A stretch of 64,000 nucleotides of DNA from Lacunisphaera limnophila (GCF_001746835.1 NZ_CP016094.1:3859501-3923500); one strand, 5' to 3'; counted from the first letter of the stretch, positions 26,195 to 37,275 are shown. Translations and numbers: made by a program. Notes: generated from the sequence alone by a model not told the origin.

Positions 26195-29100
26195 TCAAGC
26201 CGGGGCCTGGGGGGCGGCGCCGCGCACGGAGTCGGCGATCGTCGTCGGCAGGGCCTCCGCCTCGCCCCGCTCCGCGTTGAAGCGCATCGACACCGTCTTG
26301 GACACGCCGCGCTCCTGCATCGTCACGCCGTACAGCGCATCCGCGGCGGCCACGGTGCTCTTGTTGTGCGTGATGATGATGAACTGCGACTCCTTCACGA
26401 ACTGCTTCAGCAGGTTGGTGAAACGATGGATGTTTGACTCGTCCAGCGGCGCGTCGAGTTCGTCGAGCAAGCAGAACGGCGACGGCTTCACCATGTAGAG
26501 CGCAAAGAGGAGCGCCACGGCGGTGAGGGTCTTCTGTCCACCCGACAGCAGCGTGATGCCCTTCAGCTTCGTGCCCGGGGGCTGGGCCACGATCTCAATG
26601 CCGCTTTCCAGCGGATCCTCGGCCGTGACCAGGTCGATCTCGGCCCGGCCGCCGCCAAAGAGGATGTTGAAGGTGTAGGCGAAATTCTTGCGGATCTGCT
26701 CGAAGGTGACCTTGAACTGCTCGAGGGAGGTCTGGTTGATGTCGTCGATCGCCTTGAGCAAAGCGGCCTTGGCGTTGGTCAGGTCGTCGCTCTGGGTCTT
26801 GAGGAATTCGTAGCGCTGCTTCAGCTCGGAGTATTCCTCGATGGCCACGAGGTTGACGGCGCCCATGGTGCCGATGCGCTGGCGCAGGGCGTCCACCTCG
26901 GCCTTGATCTCGGCCCAGTTGGCTGTTTCGAGCGCGGCCAGGTCGGCCTCGGTCGGGTCACCCTTGTTTTCCTTCTTCTTGCGACGCTTCGGCTTCGCCT
27001 CGGCGGCGGCGGGGTCTTCGGTCTTCGGTCCGCCCTCCTCCGTCTCCTCCTCGTCCAGATCGAGGTCCTTCATGCCTTCCGGCTCATCGTCGGCATGCCA
27101 CAGCAGCTTTTTCCAGTCCAGCAGGGCGATGTCGGTCTGGAACTCGTGATTGATTTCCTCGGTGAGGAACTGCACGCGGGCCTTCGTCTCGGCCGCCTTG
27201 ACCTCGTTGCGGGAAAGCTCGGTCATGGCCGCCTCGGCCTCGGTGCGGATGGTGCTCAGGCCGGACTCGACGCGGTTGATCTCCTGCTCGACCGCGGACA
27301 GCTCGCGCCGGGAGTTTTCCACGTTCTCCTGGGCCACGGCGAGGGTGACGGCAATTTCCTCGGCGCGGGCGCGCTGGCCGGCGCCTTCCTGCTCGAGGGC
27401 GGCGATCTGCTCGCCCCAGGTCTCGATTTCGATCTGGCGCTGGTCGTGCAGGTCGGCGAGCTGCACGCGGCGGCGCTCCATCTCGGTCAGGCCGCGGTCC
27501 AGGACCTCGACCTTCTGCCGGCGCTCGGCGAGCTCGAGGCGGGCCTGGGCGAGGGATTCGCGCTTCTGGTCGCGGTCGGCGCGCTTCTCGCTGATGGCGG
27601 TCTCGACCCCGGTGATCTTGAGCTTCTGGGCCTCGACGGCGGCATGCACCTCCGCCAACTGGGCCTGGGCCTTGGCCAGGCGGGCCAGGGCCTCGTCGTG
27701 GTCACGCTTGAGATTGGTGAGCTCGTTCTCCATCCGCTGGAGCCGCGTGCTGGCGTCGTCCAGCGAGCGCTGGGCGTTCTTCTCCTCGGTGTGCAGGGCG
27801 GCGGCGTGCTGGGAGGCCGCGAGCACATCCTTGCGCTTCTGCTCGAGCGTGGCCTCGGCCTCGGCCAGGACGGCATTGAGCCGGTCGATGAGGGCGCGCT
27901 GCTCGTCGTGCGCGGCCTGCTCGGCCACCACGGCCTTGCCGGTCTCGCGCAGGTCCACCTCGCGCTGGACGATGCTGTTGGCGGGCTTCTTGTGGTGCCC
28001 GCCGTAGATCAAGCCGCGGCGGTCCACGAGGTCGCCCTTCGCTGTCGCCACCATGAGGAAGCTGAAGGCCGGATTCGCCCGCCAGAAATCAAGGAAGCCG
28101 TTCAGGTCATCCGTGAGGTAACAGGCGGACAACACGCTGGCGGCCGGGTGGGCCGCGTCGAGATTGGCCACCATGGCGGTCGCCGGGGACAGGAAGGACG
28201 GCAAGCCGTCCGCGGCGGCGGCGGCGGCGGTGAGACCGGAGACCTGCAGGCACACGCTGCCGACCTGGTCGGCCTCGAGCTGACCGAGGATCTTCTGCGC
28301 GGTCGCCAGGTCCGAAACCGCGATCGCCTCGACCGAGGCGCCGAGCAGCGCCTCGACGGCCTTGGCGTACTGGGGCCGCACCTCGAGCCCCTGCGTGATC
28401 GGGATGAATTTCTGCTCGCCGAGCACGGCGGTGAAGCGGCCCTGGAGCAGCGCCTTGGCACCCTCGCCGAAGCCTTCCCATTTTTCCTGCAGCTGCTGGA
28501 GCAGCTTCAAGCGCGCGGTCTTCTGCGCGAGCCCCCGGTCGATCTCCTGCAGGCGGCGCTGGGCCTCACGGAACTGGTGCGTGGCTTCCTGCAGGGCGGT
28601 CTGCGCGGCCTGCGCCTCGTTGTTCGAGCGGCTCTGCTCGATGCGCGCCTCCTGCACCTTCTGGCTGGCCTCGGCCAGCGCGGAGGCTGCGCCCTCGACG
28701 GCGGAACGGAGCTGGGCGAGATCCTGGGAAAGCTGGTCGTACTTGTTCTGGCTCGTGCGGGCGTCCACCTCGAGGCCGGAGCTGTCGGTGCGGAGCCGGG
28801 CGACCGTGCTCTCCACCTGGAGCAGGGCGAATTTTTCCTGGCTGAGCTGCTGCTCGGCGCGGGTCAGCTCGCCCTCCAGCACGGCCAGCTCGCGGTTGCG
28901 GTCCTGGAAGACGGCGTCGGAGCTGCCGAGCAGCGAGAGCTGCATCTGCTTGTCCTGCGAACCGGTGTCGACCTGCGAGGCGAGTTCCCGGAGCTGCATC
29001 TCGAGCTCGGCCATGTCATCCTTGCCGGCGTCGAGGCGCTCGATGAGTCCGGTGCGCTTGACCTGGGCGAGGCCGGACTGGTTCTCGGCCTGCTCCTTTT

Positions 29101-29986
29101 GGGAGCGCAGGTCGAAGACGGCCTGCTGGCTGTCCTGTACGCGTTGCGTCAGCGCCATGCGGGCGGCTTTCTGCTCGTCGAGGGCGCGGGTGCGCTCGTC
29201 GAGCGCGCTGCGGCGGGCCTCGGCGTCGCCGCGCAGGCCGGCCACGCAGCCCTCAAGCCCGGCAAGTGTCGTGCTGAGACCGAGCCACTGGTGGTGGCCG
29301 TGCGCCAGGGCGAGGTGGCGCAGGCGGAAGCTGAGGCGCTTGAAACGCATGGCCTTCGCGGCCTGGCGCTTGAGGCTGCCGATCTGGCGGGCAACCTCGT
29401 TGATGACATCGGAAACGCGGGCCAGGTTCTGCTCGGTCAGGGCGAGCTTGTTCATCGCCTCGCGGCGCTGGCTCTTGTACTTCGTGATGCCGGCAGCCTC
29501 CTCGAACACCACGCGGCGTTCCTCGGGCTTGGACGAGAGGATCTGGTCGATCTGGCCCTGCGCCATGATCGAATAGCTCGTGCGGCCCACGCCGGTGTCC
29601 ATGAAAAGCTTGTGGATGTCCTTCAGACGGCAGGGCTGGCCGTTGAAATAATACTCACCCTGGCCGTCGCGGGACACGCGGCGCATGATCTCGATCTCAT
29701 GAAACTCGCTGCCCAGCTGCTTCTCGCAATCCGTCAGGAGCAGCGCCACCTCGGAGAACTGCGCGGGCTTGCGCGTGTCGGCGCCCTCGAAAATGACGTC
29801 CTGCATCTTGCCGCCGCGGAGGGCCTTGGCGCTCTGTTCGCCCAGCACCCAGCGAATCGCGTCCGCGATGTTGCTCTTGCCGCAACCGTTCGGGCCCACG
29901 ATGGCCGTGACTCCGGGTTGGAAGCTGAGGGTGGTGTTGTCCGCGAAACTTTTGAAACCGTGAAGCTTGAGCGCCTTGAGATGCAT
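26195..29986 (-). CDS. smc: Chromosome segregation protein SMC
   Basis: A 1263-residue SMC ATPase, slightly longer than the usual 1150-1200. The head begins with [20 protein letters not shown] and Walker [10 protein letters not shown] (residues 33-41). Two long coiled coils flank a hinge at about residues 520-660. The C-terminal head has the signature [19 protein letters not shown] near 1147 and Walker [16 protein letters not shown] near 1171. An unusual charged, low-complexity insert of about 57 residues (about 967-1023; DNA about 26917-27088) sits just before the conserved NW...[11 protein letters not shown] segment. It contains acidic runs and then [15 protein letters not shown] with ScpAB condenses and separates chromosomes. 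The scp genes are not in the window. Confidence 0.96.
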   Translation of the reverse strand: MHLKALKLHGFKSFADNTTLSFQPGVTAIVGPNGCGKSNIADAIRWVLGEQSAKALRGGKMQDVIFEGADTRKPAQFSEVALLLTDCEKQLGSEFHEIEIMRRVSRDGQGEYYFNGQPCRLKDIHKLFMDTGVGRTSYSIMAQGQIDQILSSKPEERRVVFEEAAGITKYKSQRREAMNKLALTEQNLARVSDVINEVARQIGSLKRQAAKAMRFKRLSFRLRHLALAHGHHQWLGLSTTLAGLEGCVAGLRGDAEARRSALDERTRALDEQKAARMALTQRVQDSQQAVFDLRSQKEQAENQSGLAQVKRTGLIERLDAGKDDMAELEMQLRELASQVDTGSQDKQMQLSLLGSSDAVFQDRNRELAVLEGELTRAEQQLSQEKFALLQVESTVARLRTDSSGLEVDARTSQNKYDQLSQDLAQLRSAVEGAASALAEASQKVQEARIEQSRSNNEAQAAQTALQEATHQFREAQRRLQEIDRGLAQKTARLKLLQQLQEKWEGFGEGAKALLQGRFTAVLGEQKFIPITQGLEVRPQYAKAVEALLGASVEAIAVSDLATAQKILGQLEADQVGSVCLQVSGLTAAAAAADGLPSFLSPATAMVANLDAAHPAASVLSACYLTDDLNGFLDFWRANPAFSFLMVATAKGDLVDRRGLIYGGHHKKPANSIVQREVDLRETGKAVVAEQAAHDEQRALIDRLNAVLAEAEATLEQKRKDVLAASQHAAALHTEEKNAQRSLDDASTRLQRMENELTNLKRDHDEALARLAKAQAQLAEVHAAVEAQKLKITGVETAISEKRADRDQKRESLAQARLELAERRQKVEVLDRGLTEMERRRVQLADLHDQRQIEIETWGEQIAALEQEGAGQRARAEEIAVTLAVAQENVENSRRELSAVEQEINRVESGLSTIRTEAEAAMTELSRNEVKAAETKARVQFLTEEINHEFQTDIALLDWKKLLWHADDEPEGMKDLDLDEEETEEGGPKTEDPAAAEAKPKRRKKKENKGDPTEADLAALETANWAEIKAEVDALRQRIGTMGAVNLVAIEEYSELKQRYEFLKTQSDDLTNAKAALLKAIDDINQTSLEQFKVTFEQIRKNFAYTFNILFGGGRAEIDLVTAEDPLESGIEIVAQPPGTKLKGITLLSGGQKTLTAVALLFALYMVKPSPFCLLDELDAPLDESNIHRFTNLLKQFVKESQFIIITHNKSTVAAADALYGVTMQERGVSKTVSMRFNAERGEAEALPTTIADSVRGAAPQAPA

Positions 29987-30188
29987 TAGTGCTTAAGGGC
30001 AAAAAGTGAGGCGGCGCGTCGAGCCGGTGCAACGGTAAAAAGGAAAACATCGCGATCCGCGTAATAGAGTTGCACCCTGCACGATACGGACCTCGACAAC
30101 GCCCGCCGGACCCGGGTATTTATGACCCACGGGCCTTGGTTTTGCCTTCCACGCACCATGCACCCCTCCTCCCCCGTCCTCCCGCCGG

Positions 30189-32107
30189 ATGACCAGGCGG
30201 CCCCCCCCGGTGCCACCGGTGAACGCGCCAGGCTTGGGTGCCGCTGCGGAGTATGCCGTCTTTACCCTTTCCCCGACCGGGGTGATCGCCAACTGGACCT
30301 CGGAGGCGGAAAGGCAAACCGGCCATACCGCCGAAGAAATGCTGGGGGCGCACTTCAGCCTTTTTTACTCTCCCGTGGACCGGGCGGCCGGCCTGCCCGA
30401 GCGGCTGCTGGCCCGGGCCGCCCACGCCGGGTATGTGGTCGACGAAGGGCGACGGCTCCGTCGGGACGGCACCCCCTTCCAAGCCAAGCTGATCTTGGTC
30501 GCCTTCCGCGACCCAACCGGTGCCCTCATGGGGTTTTCCGCCGTGCGCCGCGACCTGACGGAGCTACAGCGGATTCAGGAACAGCTGAGCACCCAGGCCG
30601 CCATGTTGGAGCAAGCCCATGACGCCATCATCCTGTATGACCTCGCCGGGCGCATCACGCTTTGGAACCAGGGCGCCACCCGCCTGCTGGGCTGGACGGC
30701 GGCCGAGGCGGTCGGCCGCACCGTGCGCGAACTTTTCCATGCGCTGGACCACCCTACCCTCTTGGCGGCGATCGCGGAGACCTCCACCCAGGGCAGCTGG
30801 CAGGGTGAATTCAGATCCATAACAAGGCCGGATCGCCCCTTACGTTTGCCACCCGGCGAAGCCTCGTGCGCACCCCGGACGGCCGGGTCATCGGTCACCT
30901 CAGCATCAACCTGGACCTCACGGAGAAAAAGCACCTTGAGGCCCAGTTCATGCGAGCCCAGCGGATGGAAAGCATCGGCATCCTTGCGGGGGGGATCGCC
31001 CACGACCTCAACAACATTCTGGCCCCAATCCTGATGTCGATCGCCCTGCTCAAGCTGAAGATGCCCGACCACGAAGGTGTGCAGAAGCAGCTCGACCAGC
31101 TCGCCGCCAACGCGCAGCGCGGGGCCAGCTTGGTCAAGCAGGTGCTGAGTTTCGGCCGGGGCGTCGACGTCCAGCACGTGCTGATGCAACCCAAGCACAT
31201 CGGTCGCGAGATCGAGCAGATTGTCGCCGATACCTTTCCAAAGAACATCACCTTCGAGTTGTCCTTCTCGCACGATCTGTGGCCCGTCACCGGTGACCCC
31301 ACCCAGTTTCACCAGGTATTGCTCAACCTCTGCGTCAACGCCCGGGACGCGATGCCCGGCGGCGGCAAGCTCACCCTCCACCTGGAAAACGTCGTCCTGG
31401 ACGATAGCTCCGGCGCGCCCCGGCCCGGCCCGTATGTGCGGACCGATGTGACCGACACCGGCACCGGCATCCCGCCGGAAAACCGGGAACGCATCTTCGA
31501 GCCGTTCTTCACCACCAAGGACCTTGGCCGCGGCACGGGACTGGGGCTGTCCACTTCCCGCGCCATCGCGAAAAGCCACGGCGGTTTCATCACCGTCGAC
31601 AGCACAGTAGGGCACGGCACCACCTTCCATGTCTTCCTGCCGGCCGACCCCGGCCCGGCCCCCACCCTCCCTGAACTCAATCCCACGCATCACGATCTCC
31701 CGCGCGGCCAGAACGAGCTGATTCTCATCGTCGACGACGAGGAAATGATCCGCGAGATCGCCCGCAGCGCCCTGGAGAAATTCGGCTACCGCACTCTGCT
31801 GGCCCAGAACGGCACCGAGGCGGTCGCCCTCTACGCCCTCCACCGCACCGCCATCGCCGTCGTCATCACCGACATGGCCATGCCCGTGATGGACGGCCCC
31901 GCCACGATCCTGGCCCTCCGCACGCTCAATCCCGCGGTGAAGATCATCGGGTCCAGCGGCCAGGGCGCAGGTTCCCTACTGCTCGCCAACGCGCCGGAAA
32001 ATGCCGGCCTGACGTACTTCATCCCCAAACCCTACACCGCCGAGACCCTCCTGCGCACGCTGTCGACCGTGCTGGGCCGCGACAGCCGACCACCGCTCGC
32101 ACCGTAG
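30189..32107 (+). pseudogene. Hybrid sensor histidine kinase (PAS-PAS-HK-receiver), frame broken
   Basis: The sequence encodes a PAS domain (about 30230-30560), a second PAS (about 30590-30910), a histidine kinase with H-box ILAGGIAHDLNN (His codon 31001-31003), an HATPase domain with the motif TKDLGRGTGLGLST, and a receiver domain with VITDMAMPVMDGP (Asp codon 31871-31873). The N-terminal part reads in one frame up to GSWQGEF (30812). From there IHNKAGSPLTFATRRSLVRT continues the PAS domain in another frame. Restoring one C near 30812 would join them. There is no slippery heptamer, so a sequencing error or a real deletion is likelier than programmed shifting. The start is uncertain: ATG 30189, or ATG 30158 if the C8 run at 30201-30208 also has an indel. 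Confidence 0.75.
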
Positions 32108-32127
32108 GGCCGGTCTCAGACCGGCCC
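32107..32127. repeat. Perfect palindrome after the sensor kinase gene
   Basis: GGGCCGGTCT (32107-32116) and AGACCGGCCC (32118-32127) are perfect ten-base inverted repeats around a single C. No T-run follows, so it looks more like a REP-type element than a classical terminator, though it may stop transcription between the convergent sensor and pyc genes. Confidence 0.55.
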
Positions 32128-32168
32128 GGGGTGACCGTGCGACGACCGGTGAGAGTCCAGCCCGCCCC

Positions 32169-35100
32169 TCAGGCCCGCAGCTTGACGATCAGGTCCTTGG
32201 CCTCGACGGCATCGCCGACGCCGGCATGGACCTCGGCGACGACGCCATCCGTGGCTGCGTAGACGGTCGTCTGCATTTTCATCGCCTCCATCATGAAGAG
32301 CTTGTCGCCCTTCGCGACCTTCGCCCCGACGGAGGCCGACATCACCACAACCAGGCCGGGGATCGGCGCGGGGACCTGCAAGGGATCGGCCAGATCCGCC
32401 TTGGCCCGGGCCTTGGACTTGGTCACCGCCGTGCGATCCGGGATGACCGCCTCGCGGCCGATGCCGTTGAGCTCGTAACTGACCGTACGACAGCCGTCCT
32501 TGTCGACGGCACCCACGCTGATGAGCCGGATGATGAGCACCTTGCCCTCCTCGATCTCGACGGAGATTTCCTCGCCGGGCTTCAGCCCATAGAAGAAGGC
32601 GGAGCTGGGCAGCACGCTCACGTCGCCGTATTCCCGCTGGTGCCGCGCGAACTCCGCGAACACCGCCGGGTACATCAGGTGGGAGAACAGGTCATCCTCG
32701 GTGGCCGGACGCTTGAGTTTCTCCGCCAGTTCCTCGCGCAGCTTCGCCAGGGCGGCCGAGCCCGCGGCACCGGAGGCGGCGCGCTTCGGGGCCTTGCGTT
32801 TTGTTGCGGCGCGGTACCGGGACCGGGCTTCCTTGAAACGCGCGTCGCCGAGCACGGCGCGCCACATCGCCACCGGCCAGCCGCCCTCGGGCCACCCCAG
32901 GCCGCCCATGAGCATGTCGATCACGCTCTCCGGAAACGGCGTGGCCCCGGGCTCGAGGTTGACCACGTCCGCCGGCCGGATACCGCGCGAAAACAGGAAG
33001 AGGGCGAGGTCGCCGACGACCTTGGACGAGGGCGTGACCTTGACGATGTCGCCGAAGAGTTGGTTGACCTCGGCGTAGGTCCGGGCGATCTCGGGCCAGC
33101 GGTGCGAGACGCCCATGGAGGCAGCCTGCTCGCGGAGATTGGTGTACTGCCCGCCGGGCATCTCGTGCAGGTAGACCTCGGCCGAGCCGGTGCGCGGCGC
33201 CGTATCAAAGGGTTGGTAGACCGCACGGACTTGCTCCCAGTAGTCGGAGAAGGCGTTGAGCCGGTCCAGGTCGAGCCCGGTGTCGCGCGGCGTGTGCTGC
33301 AGCGCGGCCACGATGGAGTTGAGGTTGGGCTGCGAGGTGCTGCCGCTCATCGCGGCCAGAGCCAGGTCGGCCACGTGGACGCCGGCGTCCGCCGCACGGA
33401 GCACGGAGGCGGCGGCGATGCCGCTGGTGTCGTGAGTGTGGAAATGGATCGGCAGGCCGACCTCCTCCCGTAGGGTCTTCACCAGCTTGTGGGCGGCATA
33501 CGGCCGGCACAGCCCGGCCATGTCCTTGATGGCGAGGAAATGCGCGCCCATGCGCTCCAGCTCCTGCGCGAGCTTCACGTAGTACTTCAGCGAGAACTTG
33601 TCCCGGCGGCCGTCGAGGATGTCGCCGGTGTAGCAGATCGCGGCCTCGCAGACCGCGTGCGTGTCCTGCACCGCCTCCATGCCCACGCGCAGGTTGGGCA
33701 GGTAGTTCAACGAGTCGAAGATGCGGAAGATGTCCATGCCCGAGGCCGCTGCATGGCGCACAAACCCGGCGACAATATGGTCCGGATAGTTGGTGTAACC
33801 GACCGCGTTGGCCCCGCGGAAGAGCATCTGGAAACAGATGTTGGGCACGCGGGCGCGCAGATGGCGCAGCCGTTCCCACGGATCCTCGTTCAGGAAACGC
33901 ATGGCGGTGTCGAAGGTCGCCCCACCCCACATCTCGAGCGAGAAGAGCCCGGGCGCCTGCTGGGCCAGCGCTCCGGCGCAGGCCAGCATGTCGTAGCTGC
34001 GCACTCGCGTGGCCATGAGCGACTGGTGGGCGTCGCGGAAGGTTGTGTCGGTCACCAGCAGGCGCTTCTGCTGCATTGTCCACGCGGCGAATTTCTTGGG
34101 TCCCAGTTCCAGCAGGAGCTGGCGCGTGCCCGGGGCGGGTTCGCCGAGCCGCACCGGCGGCGGCACGGGGATGGCGAAGGACTTCTCCGGTCGGAAGCCC
34201 TTGGCGTGCGGGTTGCCGTTGACGATGACGTTGCCCAGGAAGCCGAGCAGCTTGGTGGCGCGGTCGCGCCGGGGCTTGAAGGCGAAGAGCTCCGGCGAGG
34301 TGTCGATCAGCGCGGTGGTCGCCTCCCCGGCCCGGAAGAGTGGGTGCGCGATCACGTTCTCGAGAAAGGGAATGTTGGTCTTCACCCCGCGGATGCGGAA
34401 TTCCGACAACGCCCGGTGGGTCCGCTGCATCGCGGCCTCGTAGGTGCGGGCGCTCGAGACCAGCTTCACCAGCATGGAGTCGTAGAAGGGCGTGATGACC
34501 GCCCCGGAGAAGCCCATGCCGCCGTCGAGGCGGATGCCCAGCCCGCCGGGCGACCGGTAGGCCATGATGCGGCCGTAGTCCGGGATGAACCGGTTGGCGG
34601 GGTCCTCCGTGGTAATGCGGCACTGGATGGCATAGCCGTGGCAGGGCACCTCGGCCTGCACCGGCATGCCCACCTCCGGCGAATGCAGCGCGTGGCCCTG
34701 GGCGATCAGGATCTGTGCGCGGACGAGGTCGAGGCCGGTCACAACCTCGGTGACGGTGTGCTCGACCTGGATGCGTGGGTTCATCTCGATGAAGAACCAC
34801 TCGTGCCGGTCGAGATCGTAGAGAAATTCGATCGTGCCGGCGTTGTCGTATTTCACTGCCCGGGCCATCCGCGCGGCTGCCGCACAGAGTTCGGTGATCA
34901 CCGCCTTGGGCAGGCCGAAGCTCGGCGCCACCTCGATGACTTTCTGATGGCGGCGCTGCACGGAGCAGTCGCGCTCGTAGAGGTGGATGACGTTGCCGTG
35001 CTTGTCGCCGAGCACCTGCACCTCGATGTGCTTGGCGCGGGAGATGTATTTCTCGAGGAAAACGGCGGGGTTGCCGAAGGCGCGTTCCGCCTCGCCCTGC

Positions 35101-35696
35101 GCCTCGTCGAGCAGCGCGCCCAGGTCGGACGCCTGGTGGACCACGCGCATGCCGCGGCCGCCGCCCCCGAAGGCGGCCTTGATGATGAGGGGGAACCCGA
35201 TGCTCCGTGCGATCTTCATCGCCTCGTCGCGGTCGGTCACGGGTTCCTCGGTGCCGGGCAGCACGGGTACGTCGATCCGCTTGGCCAGGGCGCGGGCCGC
35301 GGTCTTGTCGCCCATCATCTCCAGCAGGTCCGGGCGCGGGCCGACCCAGGTGATGCCGGCGGCCTCGACCGCGCGGGCGAAGGCGGCGTTTTCGGACAGA
35401 AATCCATAGCCCGGGTGGATCGCGTCCACCCCGTGCGCCACCGCCACCGCGACCATGCTGTCGATGTCGAGGTAGGCCGCCACGGGCCCCTTGCCGGCGC
35501 CAACCTGGTAGGCCTCATCGGCCTTGTACCGGTGGATGCCGAGCCGGTCCTCATGGGCGAACACCGCGACCGTGCGCAGGCCGAGTTCGGTGCCGGCGCG
35601 GAAGATCCGGACGGCGATTTCACTGCGGTTGGCGGCCATGAGCTTGCGCAGCGGGCGCAGCTCCGGCCGGGCGGCGGAGGCTTCGGGGGCAGACAT
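32169..35696 (-). CDS. pyc: Pyruvate carboxylase
   Basis: A 1175-residue single-chain biotin enzyme of the usual length that makes oxaloacetate from pyruvate, bicarbonate and ATP. Domains in order are biotin carboxylase (LMAANRSEIAVRIFRAG at the start; ATP-grasp loop GGGGRGMRVV near 175-184; EMNPRIQVEHTVTE), carboxyltransferase (DTTFRDAHQSLMATRVRSYD near 550 and METAL-site region HFHTHDTSG), and the biotinyl domain with MMEAMKMQ, whose Lys1140 carries biotin. The start follows a C-rich leader with no Shine-Dalgarno. It is anaplerotic for the TCA cycle. A GlcD-like oxidase lies upstream on the same strand, 145 bp away, with a shared repeat element between. Confidence 0.97.
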   Translation of the reverse strand: MSAPEASAARPELRPLRKLMAANRSEIAVRIFRAGTELGLRTVAVFAHEDRLGIHRYKADEAYQVGAGKGPVAAYLDIDSMVAVAVAHGVDAIHPGYGFLSENAAFARAVEAAGITWVGPRPDLLEMMGDKTAARALAKRIDVPVLPGTEEPVTDRDEAMKIARSIGFPLIIKAAFGGGGRGMRVVHQASDLGALLDEAQGEAERAFGNPAVFLEKYISRAKHIEVQVLGDKHGNVIHLYERDCSVQRRHQKVIEVAPSFGLPKAVITELCAAAARMARAVKYDNAGTIEFLYDLDRHEWFFIEMNPRIQVEHTVTEVVTGLDLVRAQILIAQGHALHSPEVGMPVQAEVPCHGYAIQCRITTEDPANRFIPDYGRIMAYRSPGGLGIRLDGGMGFSGAVITPFYDSMLVKLVSSARTYEAAMQRTHRALSEFRIRGVKTNIPFLENVIAHPLFRAGEATTALIDTSPELFAFKPRRDRATKLLGFLGNVIVNGNPHAKGFRPEKSFAIPVPPPVRLGEPAPGTRQLLLELGPKKFAAWTMQQKRLLVTDTTFRDAHQSLMATRVRSYDMLACAGALAQQAPGLFSLEMWGGATFDTAMRFLNEDPWERLRHLRARVPNICFQMLFRGANAVGYTNYPDHIVAGFVRHAAASGMDIFRIFDSLNYLPNLRVGMEAVQDTHAVCEAAICYTGDILDGRRDKFSLKYYVKLAQELERMGAHFLAIKDMAGLCRPYAAHKLVKTLREEVGLPIHFHTHDTSGIAAASVLRAADAGVHVADLALAAMSGSTSQPNLNSIVAALQHTPRDTGLDLDRLNAFSDYWEQVRAVYQPFDTAPRTGSAEVYLHEMPGGQYTNLREQAASMGVSHRWPEIARTYAEVNQLFGDIVKVTPSSKVVGDLALFLFSRGIRPADVVNLEPGATPFPESVIDMLMGGLGWPEGGWPVAMWRAVLGDARFKEARSRYRAATKRKAPKRAASGAAGSAALAKLREELAEKLKRPATEDDLFSHLMYPAVFAEFARHQREYGDVSVLPSSAFFYGLKPGEEISVEIEEGKVLIIRLISVGAVDKDGCRTVSYELNGIGREAVIPDRTAVTKSKARAKADLADPLQVPAPIPGLVVVMSASVGAKVAKGDKLFMMEAMKMQTTVYAATDGVVAEVHAGVGDAVEAKDLIVKLRA

Positions 35697-35788
35697 CAGG
35701 GGTGGGGTCCCGGAAATCTGAAATACCCGGGAGCGGACGCAACGAAAGAGTTCTGAGGACGGTCAGAACCGGCTCAGCAAACAGAGAA

Positions 35789-35838
35789 TGTGAGGGTGCG
35801 AAACCTGAGGATGAACCCATCCTCCCACCCTCACCTCC
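35789..35838. repeat. Dispersed intergenic inverted repeat, copy 1
   Basis: TGAGGGTG (35791-35798) pairs with CACCCTCA (35826-35833), and GAGGAT pairs with ATCCTC inside. The 22-base stretch at 35791-35812 matches the reverse complement of 48345-48366 at 21 of 22 positions. It lies between two minus-strand genes. Confidence 0.6.
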
Positions 35839-35841
35839 TTG

Positions 35842-37275
35842 CTACTTGTGGTCCCACGGCAGGTGTACCTGCAGCTTCTGGTATTTCCAGATGCGGACCT
35901 CCTGGAACATCTTGCCGGGATTCAGGATGTCGCGGGGATCGAGCGCCTTTTTCACGGCCTGCATGGCGCGCACCTGTGCCGGCGAGTGCTGGATGCGCAG
36001 AAAGGGTGTTTTCGCCAGACCGATGCCGTGCTCACCCGAAATGGCGCCACCCAGGCGCACCACCGTCTCCATCAGGTTTTGCACGGCGGCTTCCGCGGCC
36101 TTGGTATCCTTCGCGTCGGCGCGGTGATACATGATGTTCACGTGCAGATTGCCGTCGGCCAGATGTCCGAAGGTCGGGATGTGCAGCCCTGACTTTTTCT
36201 TCAGGCCGGCCAAATAGCGGGCGAATTTCTCGTAGTTCTTCATCGGGACGACGATGTCCTCGTTGAGCTTGGCGTCGCCCAGCTCGAACATCGCGCCCGA
36301 GCATTTGCGGCGGACGGCCCAGAGCTCCTCGGCCTCCTCGCGGCTGCGCGCCTCGCGGAAGCCCAGCGCATGCGCCTGCGCCCAGGCCAGCACCTCCAGC
36401 TTGAGATCATCTACCTCACTGACGGATCCCGCCAGCTCGAGCAGGATCACCGGGCGGCCGGCCTGGCCGGGGAAGACCGTCTTGCCGGTCGCCCGCTCCG
36501 CACAGAGCACGCTCTCCCGGTCGAGGAACTCGCAGATTGCGGGCTGCACCCGCGCGCGGAAGAGGGTCTTGATGGCCGTGAGCGCCGCCGTCTCGTCGGG
36601 GAACGAGGTCAGGAGCGTCCAGCGCGTGGCCGGCTGGGGCACGAGCTTCAGCACGGCCCCGGTCACGATGCCGAGCATGCCCTCGCTGCCGATCCACAGG
36701 TCGCGCAGGTTGAAGCCGGCGGCGAATTTCTTCGTGGCCGTCCCCCACTCCACCAGCTCGCCGGTCGGCAGATAGCCGCGCAGCGCGATGATGAAGTCGC
36801 GGGTCACGCCGTACTTGCCGCCGTGCATGCCGCCGGCGTTGCACGCGATGTTGCCGCCGATCGTGCAATAGGCCTTCGAGGAGGGATCGGGCGGATAAAA
36901 CCAGCCGTGGACTGCGGCCGCGTCCTGGATCGCGCCGGTGACGGCCCCGGCCTGCACGTGGGCCATGCCGGCGTCGGCGTCGATGGCGATTTTCTTCAGG
37001 CGCCGCATGTCAACCACCCAGCCGCCGCGCACCGGCGCGGCCGAGCCCATGAGCGTAGTGCCACGCCCGCGCACGGTCACGGGCACACGGTGCCGGTTGG
37101 CCAGTTCGAGCACCACCCCGATGTCGGCCTCACGCCGCGGGGTGATGACCGCTTCCGGCAGGAAAGAAATCTTGCTGCTGTCGAACGACGCGGCCCAGCA
37201 GCCTTTTTCGGAGACGTCCACCGTGGCGCCCAACCGACGCTTAAGGGAGGCAGTGACTTGCGCAGATGTTTTCAT
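35842..37275 (-). CDS. FAD-binding 2-hydroxyacid oxidase/dehydrogenase (GlcD/DLD family)
   Basis: A 477-residue flavoprotein of the vanillyl-alcohol-oxidase fold. The FAD_binding_4 part includes FLPEAVITPRREADIGVVLE, VTVRGRGTTLMGSAAPVRGG and the pair MRRLKKI / GCTIGGNIACNAGG-like segment TIGGNIACNAGGMHGGKYGV. The C-terminal half is FAD-oxidase_C with PTFGHLADGNLHVNIMYH and SGEHGIGLAKTPFL, typical of D-lactate dehydrogenase and glycolate oxidase GlcD. It oxidises a 2-hydroxyacid to the 2-oxoacid; the exact substrate is unknown. I start at 37275 (MKTSAQVTASL). It is divergent from a D-2-hydroxyacid dehydrogenase and upstream of pyc, which fits use of the product pyruvate. Confidence 0.88.
   Translation of the reverse strand: MKTSAQVTASLKRRLGATVDVSEKGCWAASFDSSKISFLPEAVITPRREADIGVVLELANRHRVPVTVRGRGTTLMGSAAPVRGGWVVDMRRLKKIAIDADAGMAHVQAGAVTGAIQDAAAVHGWFYPPDPSSKAYCTIGGNIACNAGGMHGGKYGVTRDFIIALRGYLPTGELVEWGTATKKFAAGFNLRDLWIGSEGMLGIVTGAVLKLVPQPATRWTLLTSFPDETAALTAIKTLFRARVQPAICEFLDRESVLCAERATGKTVFPGQAGRPVILLELAGSVSEVDDLKLEVLAWAQAHALGFREARSREEAEELWAVRRKCSGAMFELGDAKLNEDIVVPMKNYEKFARYLAGLKKKSGLHIPTFGHLADGNLHVNIMYHRADAKDTKAAEAAVQNLMETVVRLGGAISGEHGIGLAKTPFLRIQHSPAQVRAMQAVKKALDPRDILNPGKMFQEVRIWKYQKLQVHLPWDHK

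Noticed and set aside
27095-29989. A 964-codon open frame on the plus strand across smc
   Set aside because: It is the antisense of the SMC coiled coil in GC-rich DNA. It is Leu/Gly/Ala/Arg-rich with no domain, while the minus strand has all SMC motifs.
30122-30622. A plus-strand frame over the start of the sensor kinase
   Set aside because: Its first twenty or so codons after 30158 may be the real N-terminus, but beyond the C8 tract it is Arg/Pro/Gly-rich and not a PAS domain.
30805-30870. Programmed ribosomal frameshifting in the sensor kinase
   Set aside because: No slippery heptamer or downstream pseudoknot is visible at the join; a plain one-base deletion explains it better.
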